A stretch of DNA of 64,000 nt from the NCBI RefSeq assembly GCF_019458805.1, contig NZ_JAIBOA010000031.1, positions 22,902 through 86,901 on the forward strand, read 5' to 3'. Positions 10,242 to 18,502 of the stretch are shown here, piece by piece. The position numbers and the translations under genes are program-made. The first letter of the stretch is position 1. Each line of letters starts with the position of its first letter. This stretch comes from Actinomadura parmotrematis (GTDB lineage Bacteria; Actinomycetota; Actinomycetes; Streptosporangiales; Streptosporangiaceae). The notes below the pieces were generated by a model. The model did no database searches. It was given only the letters and a program-made list of their open reading frames with translations, and had not been told where the DNA came from.

Positions 10242-10265
10242 CCGCGGCCCGGTCAGAGGCCGCGG
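10242..10265. terminator. Bidirectional hairpin between convergent ROK repressor and PPK2 genes
   Basis: An 8-bp inverted repeat (CCGCGGCC at 10242-10249, GGCCGCGG at 10258-10265) lies immediately after the repressor stop and overlaps the last codons of the convergent PPK2 gene. It is short but GC-only, and there is no other candidate in the 18-base gap. Confidence 0.4.
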
Positions 10266-11170
10266 CCCTCGGCGAGCAGCAGCGAGTCCCGCTCGCCCTC
10301 CTCGAAGATCCGCGACGCCGGACCGATGATCTTGCGGTCGGGGCGGCCGACCACCGACGCGTCCTTGCCCGGGTAGTCGAAGCGGTCCAGCACGAAGCGC
10401 ATCGCCTCCAGCCGCGCCCGCTTCTTGTCGTTGCTCTTCACCACCGTCCACGGCGCGTCCGGGGTGTCGGTGTGGAAGAACATCAGCTCCTTGGCCTCGG
10501 TGTAGGCGTCCCACTTGTCCAGCGACGCCACGTCCACCGGGCTGAGCTTCCACTGCTTGACCGGGTCGGTGCGGCGCCGCAGGAACCGGTTGCGCTGCTC
10601 GGCCCGCGACACCGAGAACCAGAACTTCACCAGCTCGACGCCGTCGCGCACGAGCAGCCGCTCGAACTCGGGCGCCTGGTGCATGAACTCGATGTACTCG
10701 CGCGGCGTGCAGAACCCCATCACCCGCTCGACGCCCGCCCGGTTGTACCAGGACCGGTCGAACAGCACGATCTCCCCGGCGGCCGGCAGGTGCGCCACGT
10801 ACCGCTGGAAGTACCACTGGCCGCTCTCGCGCTCGGTCGGCTTCTCCAGCGCGACGACGCGCGCGCCGCGGGGGTTCAGGTGCTCGGTGAACCGCTTGAT
10901 GGTGCCGCCCTTGCCGGCGGCGTCGCGGCCCTCGAACAGGATGACCAGCCGCTGCCCGGTGCCCTTCACCCACGACTGGAGCTTCAGCAGCTCGATCTGC
11001 AGGGCGCGCTTGTCCTGCTCGTAGCGGTCGCGGCCGAGCTTGCGGCCGTAGGGGTAGCCCTCCCGCCAGGCGCCCGGGACGAGCTCCACCGGGATGTCGA
11101 CGGCCGGTCCCGCCTTGCCGCCCTTGCCGTTCTTGCCGCCCTTGCCGTTCCTGCCGTTCCCGCCCGCCAC
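10253..11170 (-). CDS. ppk2: Polyphosphate kinase 2
   Basis: About 305 residues from GTG 11170. It is a one-domain PPK2, transferring phosphate between polyphosphate and nucleotides. Walker A is GRDAAGKGG, the Walker B region is FDRSWYNRAGVERV, and the lid module is NRFLRRRTDPVKQWKLSP. The N-terminus is a short Gly/Asn/Lys repeat (GRNGKGGKNGKGGKAG). The start is uncertain. GTG 11170 has a G-rich stretch five bases upstream; GTG 11218 and GTG 11287 extend the frame with poorer ribosome sites. It transcribes divergently from the P450. The nucleotide class (ADP, GDP or AMP) cannot be read by eye. Confidence 0.88.
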   Translation of the reverse strand: MAGGNGRNGKGGKNGKGGKAGPAVDIPVELVPGAWREGYPYGRKLGRDRYEQDKRALQIELLKLQSWVKGTGQRLVILFEGRDAAGKGGTIKRFTEHLNPRGARVVALEKPTERESGQWYFQRYVAHLPAAGEIVLFDRSWYNRAGVERVMGFCTPREYIEFMHQAPEFERLLVRDGVELVKFWFSVSRAEQRNRFLRRRTDPVKQWKLSPVDVASLDKWDAYTEAKELMFFHTDTPDAPWTVVKSNDKKRARLEAMRFVLDRFDYPGKDASVVGRPDRKIIGPASRIFEEGERDSLLLAEGRGL

Positions 11171-11328
11171 CGTGGCCCCCCGCGCGCTCGCCCTGCCGAC
11201 CCCCCGATTATCCGCCACCCCCGCCGCCGGGCCGCGATCAGGGGACCGGGAGCGGCCAACCGGGCGCGCGCCGGGCCGTCCCGTCACTACATTGGCGTGA
11301 TCATGACCGCCGGCCCCGGAGGCTCCGC

Positions 11329-12579
11329 ATGACCGCGCCCGCGCCCGCCCAGCCGCAGCCGTTCGACCCGCTGGACCCCGCGTTCCTGGCCGACCCGCAC
11401 CCGACCTACGCGGCGCTGCGCGCGACGGCGCCGGTGGTGCTGTCGGAGGCGACCGGCATGTGGTTCGTCACCGGCCGCGCGCTGGTCGCCGAGGCGCTCG
11501 GCCGCCCCGAGGTGTTCTCCAGCCGCTTCGGCGTCCCGCAGAGCCCGGCGACCGGCGACGTCCGGGCGCGCATCGAGGAGATCCGGGCCCGCGGCTGGGA
11601 GGAGGTCCCGACCATGCTGACCGAGGACCCGCCCGCCCAGACCCGCTACCGCAGGCTCGTGTCCAGGGCGTTCGGCCGCCGCAGCGTCGAGGCGCTGGAA
11701 CCGGAGATCCGCGACGCCGCCGCCGCGCTCGCCGGCGCCCTCGCGGACGCCGGCCGCGCCGAGTTCGTCGCGGACTTCGCCGTCCCGCTGCCGGTCCAGG
11801 TGATCGCCAAGATGCTCGGCGTGCCCGCCGACCGCCACCCCGACGTCAAGCGCTGGACCGACGCGTTCGCCGTCACCATCGGCGCCGACGCCACCGACGA
11901 GCAGCGCCTCGACAGCGCCGAGGGCATCGTCGACTTCCAGCACTACTTCGCCGACCTGCTGGAACGGCGCCGCGCCGACCCGCGCGAGGACGTGGTGACC
12001 GGCCTCGTGCAGGCCCACCTCGGCGAGGACGAGGCGCCCCTCACCGTGGAGGAGATCCTCAGCATCGTCCAGCAGCTCCTCGTCGCCGGGAACGAGACGA
12101 CCACCAAGCTGCTGACCGGCCTCGCCCACCGCCTCGCCACCGACCCGCCGCTCTGGGACGCCCTGCGCGCCGACCCGGCGGGCGCCGCGCCCGGCATCGT
12201 CGAGGAGGGCCTCCGGCTCCTCGCCCCGGTGCAGGGCATGTTCCGCCTCACCACCGAGCCGGCGGTCCTCGGCGGCGTCGAGCTGCCCGCCGGCGCCATG
12301 GTCGTCCTCGCCTACGCCTCGGCCAACCGCGACGAGGACCGCTTCGAGCAGCCCGACGCGTTCCGCCCCGGCCGACCGCACGGACGCGAGCACATGGCGT
12401 TCGGCTGGGGCATCCACCACTGCCTGGGGGCGCCCCTCGCCCGCAAGGAGGCCGTCGTCGCCCTGGAGGAGCTCGCCCGGCGGCTCACCACGATCGAACT
12501 CGCGGACGCCGGCGGCCTCGCCTACGACCCGAGTTTCCTGCTGCGCGGGATTCAGCGCCTTCCCTTGAACGTGTCGTGA
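11329..12579 (+). CDS. Cytochrome P450
   Basis: 416 residues, a soluble bacterial class I P450. The I-helix oxygen-activation motif is LVAGNETTTK. The ExxR motif is in EEGLRL. The heme loop FGWGIHHCLGAPLARKEA has the proximal thiolate at Cys365. A CGGAGG ribosome site precedes the ATG. No ferredoxin or ferredoxin reductase gene is adjacent, so electrons must come from a redox pair elsewhere. The substrate is unknown. It stands alone between PPK2 and a small membrane protein, so context gives no pathway. Confidence 0.92.
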   Translation: MTAPAPAQPQPFDPLDPAFLADPHPTYAALRATAPVVLSEATGMWFVTGRALVAEALGRPEVFSSRFGVPQSPATGDVRARIEEIRARGWEEVPTMLTEDPPAQTRYRRLVSRAFGRRSVEALEPEIRDAAAALAGALADAGRAEFVADFAVPLPVQVIAKMLGVPADRHPDVKRWTDAFAVTIGADATDEQRLDSAEGIVDFQHYFADLLERRRADPREDVVTGLVQAHLGEDEAPLTVEEILSIVQQLLVAGNETTTKLLTGLAHRLATDPPLWDALRADPAGAAPGIVEEGLRLLAPVQGMFRLTTEPAVLGGVELPAGAMVVLAYASANRDEDRFEQPDAFRPGRPHGREHMAFGWGIHHCLGAPLARKEAVVALEELARRLTTIELADAGGLAYDPSFLLRGIQRLPLNVS

Positions 12580-12669
12580 CCGTATAGTCACACAGCGTGT
12601 TTCCCGGCGGGAACGCGGGGGTAAATCGCTTCTGCCGATCCCCCGTACAAATGGCAGGTGGTGAGCCCC

Positions 12670-13029
12670 GTGTCCCGTCCCTTCCAAGTCGAGTACCGGC
12701 CCGCGGTGGACCTGAAGGACCGCTATATCGACGCCGAGAACCGGATGTGGAACAGCATCCTGCTCGTCCTCGCGCTGATCGGAACGACCGTGCTGGTGGC
12801 CAACCTGGCGGCGGAGTTCCTTCCTGGCCGCGGCGCCATCTTCCTGTACTCGGTGGTCATCGTGATCTACCTGACACTGATGATCAACCGTACCTGGGGG
12901 ATGATCGAGCGCCTGGTGCACGACCAGGAGAAGCTCATGTCGATGTACATCGCCTCGACGCAGATGCGCGCGTCCAGCGCGTCCGCCCCGGACCAGCCCG
13001 ACGAGATGGGAGGCCCCGCCGGCGCCTGA
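12670..13029 (+). CDS. Small membrane protein of unknown function
   Basis: About 119 residues. An N-terminal polar part (YRPAVDLKDRYIDAENRMWNS) precedes two hydrophobic segments (ILLVLALIGTTVLVANLAAEF and AIFLYSVVIVIYLTLMI). A cytoplasmic tail of about 45 residues begins RTWGMIERLVHDQEKLM and ends in Ala/Ser/Asp/Pro. The family is not recognised. GTG 12670 has AGGTGG upstream; GTG 12658 would add four residues. It lies directly upstream of the tRNA cluster on the other strand. Confidence 0.65.
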   Translation: MSRPFQVEYRPAVDLKDRYIDAENRMWNSILLVLALIGTTVLVANLAAEFLPGRGAIFLYSVVIVIYLTLMINRTWGMIERLVHDQEKLMSMYIASTQMRASSASAPDQPDEMGGPAGA

Positions 13030-13094
13030 GGAACGCGAGGAACACCGTGGAAACGCAGAAGTCTCCATCTCGGCTGAGATGGAGACTTCCGGCT

Positions 13095-13169
13095 GGTGGA
13101 CGATACTGGGATTGAACCAGTGACCTCTTCCGTGTCAGGGAAGCGCTCTCCCGCTGAGCTAATCGTCCG
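13095..13169 (-). tRNA. tRNA-Val(GAC)
   Basis: On the minus strand the acceptor GGACGAT pairs with ATCGTCC. The anticodon loop CTGACAC sits on stem CTTCC/GGAAG (anticodon GAC), and the T-arm is GGTTCAATCC. The 3' CCA is encoded in the DNA (13095-13097). Confidence 0.95.
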
Positions 13170-13205
13170 GGTCGCCGTTCCGCCGGGGCGGTGCGACGTC
13201 TATCG

Positions 13206-13276
13206 AGGTGGAGACGGGATTTGAACCCGTGTACACGGCTTTGCAGGCCGTTGCCTCGCCTCTCGGCCACTCCACC
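13206..13276 (-). tRNA. tRNA-Cys(GCA)
   Basis: On the minus strand the acceptor GGTGGAG pairs with CTCCACC, with a U discriminator. The anticodon loop CTGCAAA sits on stem ACGGC/GCCGT (anticodon GCA), and the T-arm is GGGTTCAAATCCC. CCA is not encoded. Confidence 0.95.
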
Positions 13277-13314
13277 AGAGTGAGACCTGCTCAGCAGCCT
13301 GCAAGGCCCCTCAG

Positions 13315-13386
13315 AGCGGAAGACGGGATTCGAACCCGCGACCCTCACCTTGGCAAGGTGATGCTCTACCACTGAGCCACTTCCGC
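13315..13386 (-). tRNA. tRNA-Gly(GCC)
   Basis: On the minus strand the acceptor GCGGAAG pairs with CTTCCGC. The anticodon loop TTGCCAA sits on stem CACC/GGTG (anticodon GCC), and the T-arm is GGGTTCGAATCCC. Gly, Cys and Val are clustered and probably co-transcribed in that order. Confidence 0.95.
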
Positions 13387-13537
13387 TTGCGCTGCCCGGT
13401 TCCGGTCCCTTTCGGGGCGGTCCCTCGCGGCGACATGGAAAACATTAGCGCGTCTGGCGGCGAACCCCAAACCGGGTTTCGCGAGTCGGGCGGTACGCCG
13501 GGAAGATCCTTCGACGGGCGGCGAAACGTCGCGCGCG

Positions 13538-13543
13538 TAGGGT
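13538..13543 (+). promoter_or_regulatory. -10 element TAGGGT placed for leaderless ArsR-type transcript
   Basis: TAGGGT ends seven bases before the ATG at 13551, so transcription would begin at or next to the start codon. A GGGAGC stretch between them could act as a weak ribosome site if the start point is further upstream. Confidence 0.45.
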
Positions 13544-13550
13544 CGGGAGC

Positions 13551-14270
13551 ATGCCCGAGACCTACGGTTCGTCCTACGGTTCCGACTTCGCGCCGGTCGC
13601 GGCGCTGCTCGCCGACCGGGCGCGGGCGGCGATGCTCACCGTCCTGCTGGACGGGCGGCCGCTCGCGGCGGGCGAACTCGCCCGCGCCGCCGGCGTCACC
13701 GCGCAGACCGCCTCGTCCCACCTGTCCCGGCTGCTGGACGCGGGCATGGTGACGGTCGTCGCGCAGGGCCGGCACCGCTACTACCGGCTGGCCGGCCCCG
13801 AGGTCGCGCAGGCGGTCGAGGCGCTCAGCCGCATCAGCGGGCCCGTCCCGGTGAAGGGGCTCCGCCAGTCGCGCGAGGCGCGCCGCCTGCACAGCGCCCG
13901 CACCTGCTACGACCACCTGGCGGGCGTCGCCGGGGTGACGCTGTTCGCGTCGCTGCTGGACGGCGGCCTGATCGAGCCCGACGGAGAGGACTCCTACGCC
14001 GTCACCGCCAAGGGCGAGGAGCGGTTCGCCGGCTTCGGCCTCGACCTGCCCGCGCTGCGCGCCGCCAAGCGCCGCTTCGCCTGGCACTGCCTGGACTGGA
14101 CGCAGCGCCGCCCGCACCTGAACGGGGCGCTCGGCGCCGCCGTCACCGACCGGCTGATCGAGCTCGGCTGGTTCGAGCGGACCGGCACCCGCCGCGCGCT
14201 GGCCGTCACCGCGACGGGCCGCGACGGCCTCGCCGCCGCCTTCGGCTGCCTGCTCCCCGAGGAGGGCTGA
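13551..14270 (+). CDS. ArsR-family winged-helix transcriptional regulator
   Basis: 239 residues, about twice the length of minimal ArsR proteins. An N-terminal winged helix (LADRARAAMLTVLLDGRPLAA, then AQTASSHLSRLLDAGMVTVV and HRYYRL) is followed by a larger C-terminal half. The latter contains two further wing-like segments (GLIEPDGEDSYAVTAKGEE; RRALAVTATGRDGL). This long layout is common in actinobacterial ArsR-like regulators. No CxC metal site is visible in the recognition helix, so metal sensing is doubtful. The target gene is unknown; it may regulate itself. Confidence 0.82.
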   Translation: MPETYGSSYGSDFAPVAALLADRARAAMLTVLLDGRPLAAGELARAAGVTAQTASSHLSRLLDAGMVTVVAQGRHRYYRLAGPEVAQAVEALSRISGPVPVKGLRQSREARRLHSARTCYDHLAGVAGVTLFASLLDGGLIEPDGEDSYAVTAKGEERFAGFGLDLPALRAAKRRFAWHCLDWTQRRPHLNGALGAAVTDRLIELGWFERTGTRRALAVTATGRDGLAAAFGCLLPEEG

Positions 14271-14308
14271 CCGGCGGCGGGACGCGCCCGCCCGGCAGAC
14301 TGGGCGCC

Positions 14309-15340
14309 ATGCACACCGACGTCCCGGCGGGCGAGCCGTTCGCGCACGCCGGGGGACTGCTGGCGACCGGCCTCGCCGACGTCACCACCGACCCCGCCGC
14401 GCTCGACGGGCGCGGCTGGTGGGCGGTCGCCGTCACCTACGAGGGCGAGGTCGCCTGCGCCCGCTTCACCGACGTGCGGCCCGCGCCGCACCCCGGCGGC
14501 CGCTGGATCCCGCCGGGGGAGTGGACGAGCTCGCTGGACGAGGCCGCCTACGTGCGCGGCGTGGAGCGCATCCGCGCCGCCATCGCCGACGGGATCGTCT
14601 ACCAGGCCAACCTCTGCCGGGTGCTGTCGGCGCCGCTCGACCCGCGCGCCGACATCGCCGGGCTCGGCCGGCTCCTCGCCGCCGGCAACCCGGCCCCGCA
14701 CGCGATGACGCTGCGGCTGCCCGGCCTCGCGATCGCCTCGGCCTCGCCCGAGCTCTACCTCGCCCGCGACGGCGACCGGGTGGAGTCCCGGCCGATCAAG
14801 GGCACCGGCCGCACCGCCGCCGACCTGCTGCCGAAGGACCGCGCCGAGAACGTCATGATCGTCGATCTGGTCCGCAACGACCTCGGCCGGGTCGCCGTCC
14901 CCGGCACGGTCGAGGTGCCGGCGCTCTGCGCGCTGGAGGAGCACCCCGGCCTCGTCCACCTGGTGTCCACGGTGGCGGCGCGGCCCGCCCCCGGGACGGG
15001 CTGGGCGGACCTGCTGGCGGCGACGTTCCCGCCCGGCTCGGTCACCGGCGCCCCGAAGTCGAGCGCCCTGGCCTTGCTGGATGAGCTCGAACCCGCGCCG
15101 CGCGGGCCTTACTGTGGAGCCATCGGGTGGGTGGACGCGGACTCCCGGCGCGCCTCGCTCGCGGTCGGCATCCGGACCTTCTGGGCGGAGGACGGGCATC
15201 TCCGCTTCGGCACCGGCGCGGGCATCACGTGGGCGTCCGACCCCCTACGAGAATGGCGCGAGACCGAGCTCAAGGCGGCTCGGCTTCTGGAGGTGGCATC
15301 CCGTGACAACGGAGCAGGGCAAGGTCTGGGTCAACGGTGA
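14309..15340 (+). CDS. pabB: Chorismate-binding enzyme, aminodeoxychorismate synthase component I-like
   Basis: 343 residues, shorter than full PabB/TrpE because most of the N-terminal regulatory lobe is missing. The chorismate-binding core is intact: YVRGVERIRAAIADGIVYQANLCR, the PIKGTGRT motif, ENVMIVDLVRNDLGRV, FPPGSVTGAPK, and FGTGAGITWASDP near the end. The product is 4-amino-4-deoxychorismate (with a glutaminase subunit or ammonia). The gene overlaps the next by 38 bases; that gene is a PabC-like lyase, which supports p-aminobenzoate/folate synthesis over anthranilate. The glutaminase PabA is not in the window. Confidence 0.85.
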   Translation: MHTDVPAGEPFAHAGGLLATGLADVTTDPAALDGRGWWAVAVTYEGEVACARFTDVRPAPHPGGRWIPPGEWTSSLDEAAYVRGVERIRAAIADGIVYQANLCRVLSAPLDPRADIAGLGRLLAAGNPAPHAMTLRLPGLAIASASPELYLARDGDRVESRPIKGTGRTAADLLPKDRAENVMIVDLVRNDLGRVAVPGTVEVPALCALEEHPGLVHLVSTVAARPAPGTGWADLLAATFPPGSVTGAPKSSALALLDELEPAPRGPYCGAIGWVDADSRRASLAVGIRTFWAEDGHLRFGTGAGITWASDPLREWRETELKAARLLEVASRDNGAGQGLGQR

Positions 15341-16142
15341 CCTCGTCGATCCGGCGCAGGCGACGGTGTCGGTGTTCGACCACGGCGTCCTCGTCGGCGA
15401 CGGCGTGTTCGAGACGGTCAAGGCGCAGCACGGCGAGCCGTTCGCGCTGACCCGGCACCTGCGCCGGCTGGCCCGCTCGGCGGCCGGGCTCGGCCTGCCC
15501 GAGCCCGACCAGGACGCCATCGCCCAGGGCGTCCTGGAGGTGCTGGCCGCCGCGCCGCGGACGCCCCTCGGCCGCGTCCGCATCACCCACACGAGCGGCG
15601 TCGGCCCGCTCGGCTCCGACCGCGGCGACCAGGGCGCCACCACCGTCGTCGCCCACGCCGAGCAGAAGCCGTTCCCGGCCACCGCCGCCGTCACGGTCGT
15701 GCCGTGGCCGCGCAACGAGCGCGGCGCCCTCACCGGCCTGAAGACGACCTCCTACGCCGACAACGCCCTCGCCCTCGCCTACGCGCACGAGCGCGGCGGC
15801 GGCGAGGCGATCTTCGGGAACCTCGCCGGGAACCTGTGCGAGGGCACCGGCAGCAACATTTTCCTGGTGCTGGACGGCCGCCTGGTCACCCCCACCCTGG
15901 CGTCGGGGTGCCTCGCCGGCGTCACCCGCGCCCTCGTCCTGGAGTGGTGCGGCGGCGAGGAGCAGGACGTCCCGCTCGCCGACCTGTACCGGGCCGAGGA
16001 GGCGTTCCTGGTCTCCACCACCCGCGACGTGCAGCCGATCGCCGCCGTCGACGACACCGCGCTGCCGGCCGCCCCCGGCCCGGTCACCGCCAAGGCGATG
16101 GAGGTCTTCGCGGCGCGCGCCGCCGAGCGGCTCGACCCCTGA
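15303..16142 (+). CDS. pabC: Aminodeoxychorismate lyase-like class IV aminotransferase
   Basis: 279 residues, PLP-fold type IV. The N-terminal VFDHGVLVGDGVFETVKA is typical. The catalytic lysine lies in GLKTTSYADN (Lys147), and the phosphate-binding region is EGTGSNIFLVLDG, then TPTLASGCLAGVTR. Paired with the overlapping pabB, it should convert aminodeoxychorismate to p-aminobenzoate and pyruvate. GTG 15303 has GGAGG nine bases upstream. Branched-chain or D-amino-acid transaminase activity cannot be excluded from sequence alone. Confidence 0.85.
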   Translation: MTTEQGKVWVNGDLVDPAQATVSVFDHGVLVGDGVFETVKAQHGEPFALTRHLRRLARSAAGLGLPEPDQDAIAQGVLEVLAAAPRTPLGRVRITHTSGVGPLGSDRGDQGATTVVAHAEQKPFPATAAVTVVPWPRNERGALTGLKTTSYADNALALAYAHERGGGEAIFGNLAGNLCEGTGSNIFLVLDGRLVTPTLASGCLAGVTRALVLEWCGGEEQDVPLADLYRAEEAFLVSTTRDVQPIAAVDDTALPAAPGPVTAKAMEVFAARAAERLDP

Positions 16143-16152
16143 CCGGCGGGGC

Positions 16153-16180
16153 GCCGGGACGGCCGCGCGGCCGTCCCGGC
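16153..16180. terminator. Bidirectional terminator between pabC and ppgK
   Basis: A perfect 14-bp inverted repeat with abutting arms (GCCGGGACGGCCGC at 16153-16166, complement to 16180) sits in the 40-base gap between the two convergent genes. Confidence 0.7.
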
Positions 16181-16182
16181 GG

Positions 16183-16998
16183 CTACCCGGCGGCGGCCTC
16201 CTGGTGGGAGGCGGCCTCGATGACCGGCGGCCGCACGTCGGACGCGTCCGCGGCGGACGCCTCGGCGGCGGCCATCGCGGCGCCGACGATGCCGGCGTTG
16301 TTGACCAGCTCGGCGGGCACGATCGGCGCCCGCACGCCCTCGATCAGCGGCAGGAATTTGGCGGCCTTCTTGCTCACCCCGCCGCCCACGATGATCAGTG
16401 ACGGGTTCAGCAGCGCCTCCACGTAGTGGAAGTACTTGGCGAGCCGGCCGGCCCACTCGTCCCAGTCCAGGTCCTCGTCCTCGCGGGCCTTGGCCGAGGT
16501 GTGCTTCTCGGCGTCGTGGCCGTGCATCTTCAGGTGCCCGAGCTCGGTGTTGGGGACGAGCACGCCGCCGCTGAACAGGGCGCTGCCGATGCCGGTGCCG
16601 AGGGTGACCATCAGCACCGTGCCCTGCTGGCCCTTGCCGGCGCCGAGCCGCATCTCGGCGACGCCCGCGGCGTCGGCGTCGTTCAGCACCGTCACCGGGC
16701 GGCCGGTGGCCTTGGCGAACAGCGCGGCGGCGTCCGTGCCGATCCAGTGCTTGTCCACGTTGGCGGCCGTCTGCGTCACGCCGTCGATCACGACCCCGGG
16801 GTAGGTCACGCCGATCCGGCCGTCGCCGCCGAAATGGTCGGCGATCTCCTTCAGCACGGCCGCGACCGCGTCCGGCTTGGCCGGCTGCGGCGTCTCGATC
16901 CGCAGCCGCTCCTCCAGGAACTCACCGGTGGACAGGTCGACCGGGGCGCCCTTGATCCCCGATCCGCCGATGTCGATGCCCAGCATCCGCATACTCAT
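16183..16998 (-). CDS. ppgK: Polyphosphate glucokinase
   Basis: 271 residues, ROK superfamily. It phosphorylates glucose to glucose 6-phosphate using polyphosphate or ATP. The N-terminal phosphate motif LGIDIGGSGIKGAPVD, the catalytic region VLNDADAAGVAEM, TLGTGIGSALF and NTELGHLKMHG are characteristic of actinobacterial PPGK, and the CxCGxxGC zinc motif of ROK repressors is absent as expected. The start is 16998, or 16992, which has AGG eight bases upstream. It would take up the glucose released by the GH1 enzyme, and with PPK2 it gives the window two polyphosphate-linked kinases. Confidence 0.92.
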   Translation of the reverse strand: MSMRMLGIDIGGSGIKGAPVDLSTGEFLEERLRIETPQPAKPDAVAAVLKEIADHFGGDGRIGVTYPGVVIDGVTQTAANVDKHWIGTDAAALFAKATGRPVTVLNDADAAGVAEMRLGAGKGQQGTVLMVTLGTGIGSALFSGGVLVPNTELGHLKMHGHDAEKHTSAKAREDEDLDWDEWAGRLAKYFHYVEALLNPSLIIVGGGVSKKAAKFLPLIEGVRAPIVPAELVNNAGIVGAAMAAAEASAADASDVRPPVIEAASHQEAAAG

Positions 16999-17095
16999 GG
17001 CCTACCCGTGCCCGATCCGGCGCATCCTAAAGAACCGGCAAGTGATGGGCACGGGGGTCTTATGCGTCCGCGCGGACCGGTCCAGACTGGAGGGC

Positions 17096-18499
17096 GTGAG
17101 CGACTTCGACGTGATCGTCCTCGGGTCGGGGCCGGGCGGCCAGCGCGCCGCCATCGCGGCCGCCAAGCTCGGCCGCCGGGTGGCCATCGTGGACCGCCGC
17201 ACGATGATCGGCGGCGTCTGCATCAACACCGGCACGATCCCGTCCAAGACGCTGCGGGAGGCCGTCCTCTACCTCACCGGCCTGAACCAGCGCGAGCTGT
17301 ACGGGCAGAGCTACCGGGTCAAGGACGAGATCACCGTCGCCGACCTCGGGATGCGCACCCGGCACGTCATCGGCCGCGAGATCGACGTCATCCGCAGCCA
17401 GCTCGCCCGCAACCACGTCACCGTCCTGCCCGGCCACGGCCGGTTCCTGGCCCCCGACACGATCGGGGTGGCCGGCGAGGGCGAGCGCGAGCAGAAGATC
17501 ACCGCCGACCGGATCGTCATCGCCACCGGGACGCGCCCGGCCCGCCCCGAGACGGTGGAGTTCGACGAGCGCACGGTGATCGACTCCGACGGGATCATCG
17601 GCCTGGACCGCGTCCCCGAGAGCATGGTCGTCGTCGGTGCCGGCGTCATCGGCATCGAGTACGCCTCGATGTTCGCCGCGCTCGGCACCAAGGTCACCGT
17701 GATCGAGCGGCGCGACCGGATGCTGGAGTTCGCCGACCTGGAGATCGTCGAGGCGCTCAAGTACCACCTGCGCGACCTCGCCGTCACCTTCCGGTTCCGC
17801 GAGACCGTCGCCTCGGTCGAGCGCCACGAGCGCGGCGCGGTCACCGTCCTGGAGAGCGGCAAGCGGATCCCCGCCGACTGCGTCATGTACTCGGCGGGCC
17901 GCCAGGGCATGACCGACTCCCTCGGCCTGGAGGCCGCCGGCCTCGCCGCCGACCGCCGCGGCCGCATCGAGGTCGACGCCGACTACCGCACCGCCGTCCC
18001 GCACATCTACGCGGTCGGCGACGTCATCGGCTTCCCCTCGCTCGCCGCCACCTCGATGGAGCAGGGGCGGCTCGCCGCCCACCACGCCTGCGGCGAGCCG
18101 GTCGCCGAGATCCACGAGCTGCAGCCGATCGGGATCTACACCATCCCCGAGATCAGCTTCGTCGGCCGCACCGAGGACGAGCTGACCGAGGCCAAGGTGC
18201 CCTTCGAGGTCGGGGTGTCGCGCTACCGCGAGCTCGCCCGCGGCCAGATCATCGGCGACTCCTACGGCATGCTGAAGCTGCTGGTCTCCCCGGACGACCG
18301 CTCGCTGCTCGGCGTGCACGTGTTCGGCACCGGCGCGACCGAGCTCGTCCACATCGGGCAGACCGTGATGGGCCTCGGCGGCACCGTCGACTACCTGGTC
18401 AACGCGGTGTTCAACTACCCGACGCTCGCCGAGTCCTACAAGGTGGCCGCGCTCGACGCGATGAACAAGATGCGCCGCATGGCCCGGCTCACCGGCTAG
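17096..18499 (+). CDS. sthA: Si-specific soluble NAD(P)+ transhydrogenase
   Basis: 467 residues, a flavoprotein of the pyridine nucleotide-disulfide oxidoreductase family. The FAD site is VIVLGSGPGGQRAAIAAA. The usual CxxxxC redox pair is CINTGT (Cys42, Thr47), the change that marks soluble transhydrogenases rather than lipoamide or glutathione reductases. The NAD(P) site is VVVGAGVIGIEYASMFAALG, with IYAVGDVIG later and a C-terminal dimer interface. It interconverts NADH and NADPH in the cytoplasm. GTG 17096 is chosen from GGAGG just upstream and family length; the frame is open further upstream. Confidence 0.9.
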   Translation: MSDFDVIVLGSGPGGQRAAIAAAKLGRRVAIVDRRTMIGGVCINTGTIPSKTLREAVLYLTGLNQRELYGQSYRVKDEITVADLGMRTRHVIGREIDVIRSQLARNHVTVLPGHGRFLAPDTIGVAGEGEREQKITADRIVIATGTRPARPETVEFDERTVIDSDGIIGLDRVPESMVVVGAGVIGIEYASMFAALGTKVTVIERRDRMLEFADLEIVEALKYHLRDLAVTFRFRETVASVERHERGAVTVLESGKRIPADCVMYSAGRQGMTDSLGLEAAGLAADRRGRIEVDADYRTAVPHIYAVGDVIGFPSLAATSMEQGRLAAHHACGEPVAEIHELQPIGIYTIPEISFVGRTEDELTEAKVPFEVGVSRYRELARGQIIGDSYGMLKLLVSPDDRSLLGVHVFGTGATELVHIGQTVMGLGGTVDYLVNAVFNYPTLAESYKVAALDAMNKMRRMARLTG

Positions 18500-18502
18500 C
18501 CG

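Noticed and set aside
11171..11287. Upstream extension of PPK2 to GTG 11287
   Set aside because: There is no ribosome site, and the sequence is promoter territory shared with the divergent P450.
13095..13386. tRNA cluster as an integration site of a mobile element
   Set aside because: No integrase, excisionase or direct repeat of a tRNA end was found nearby.
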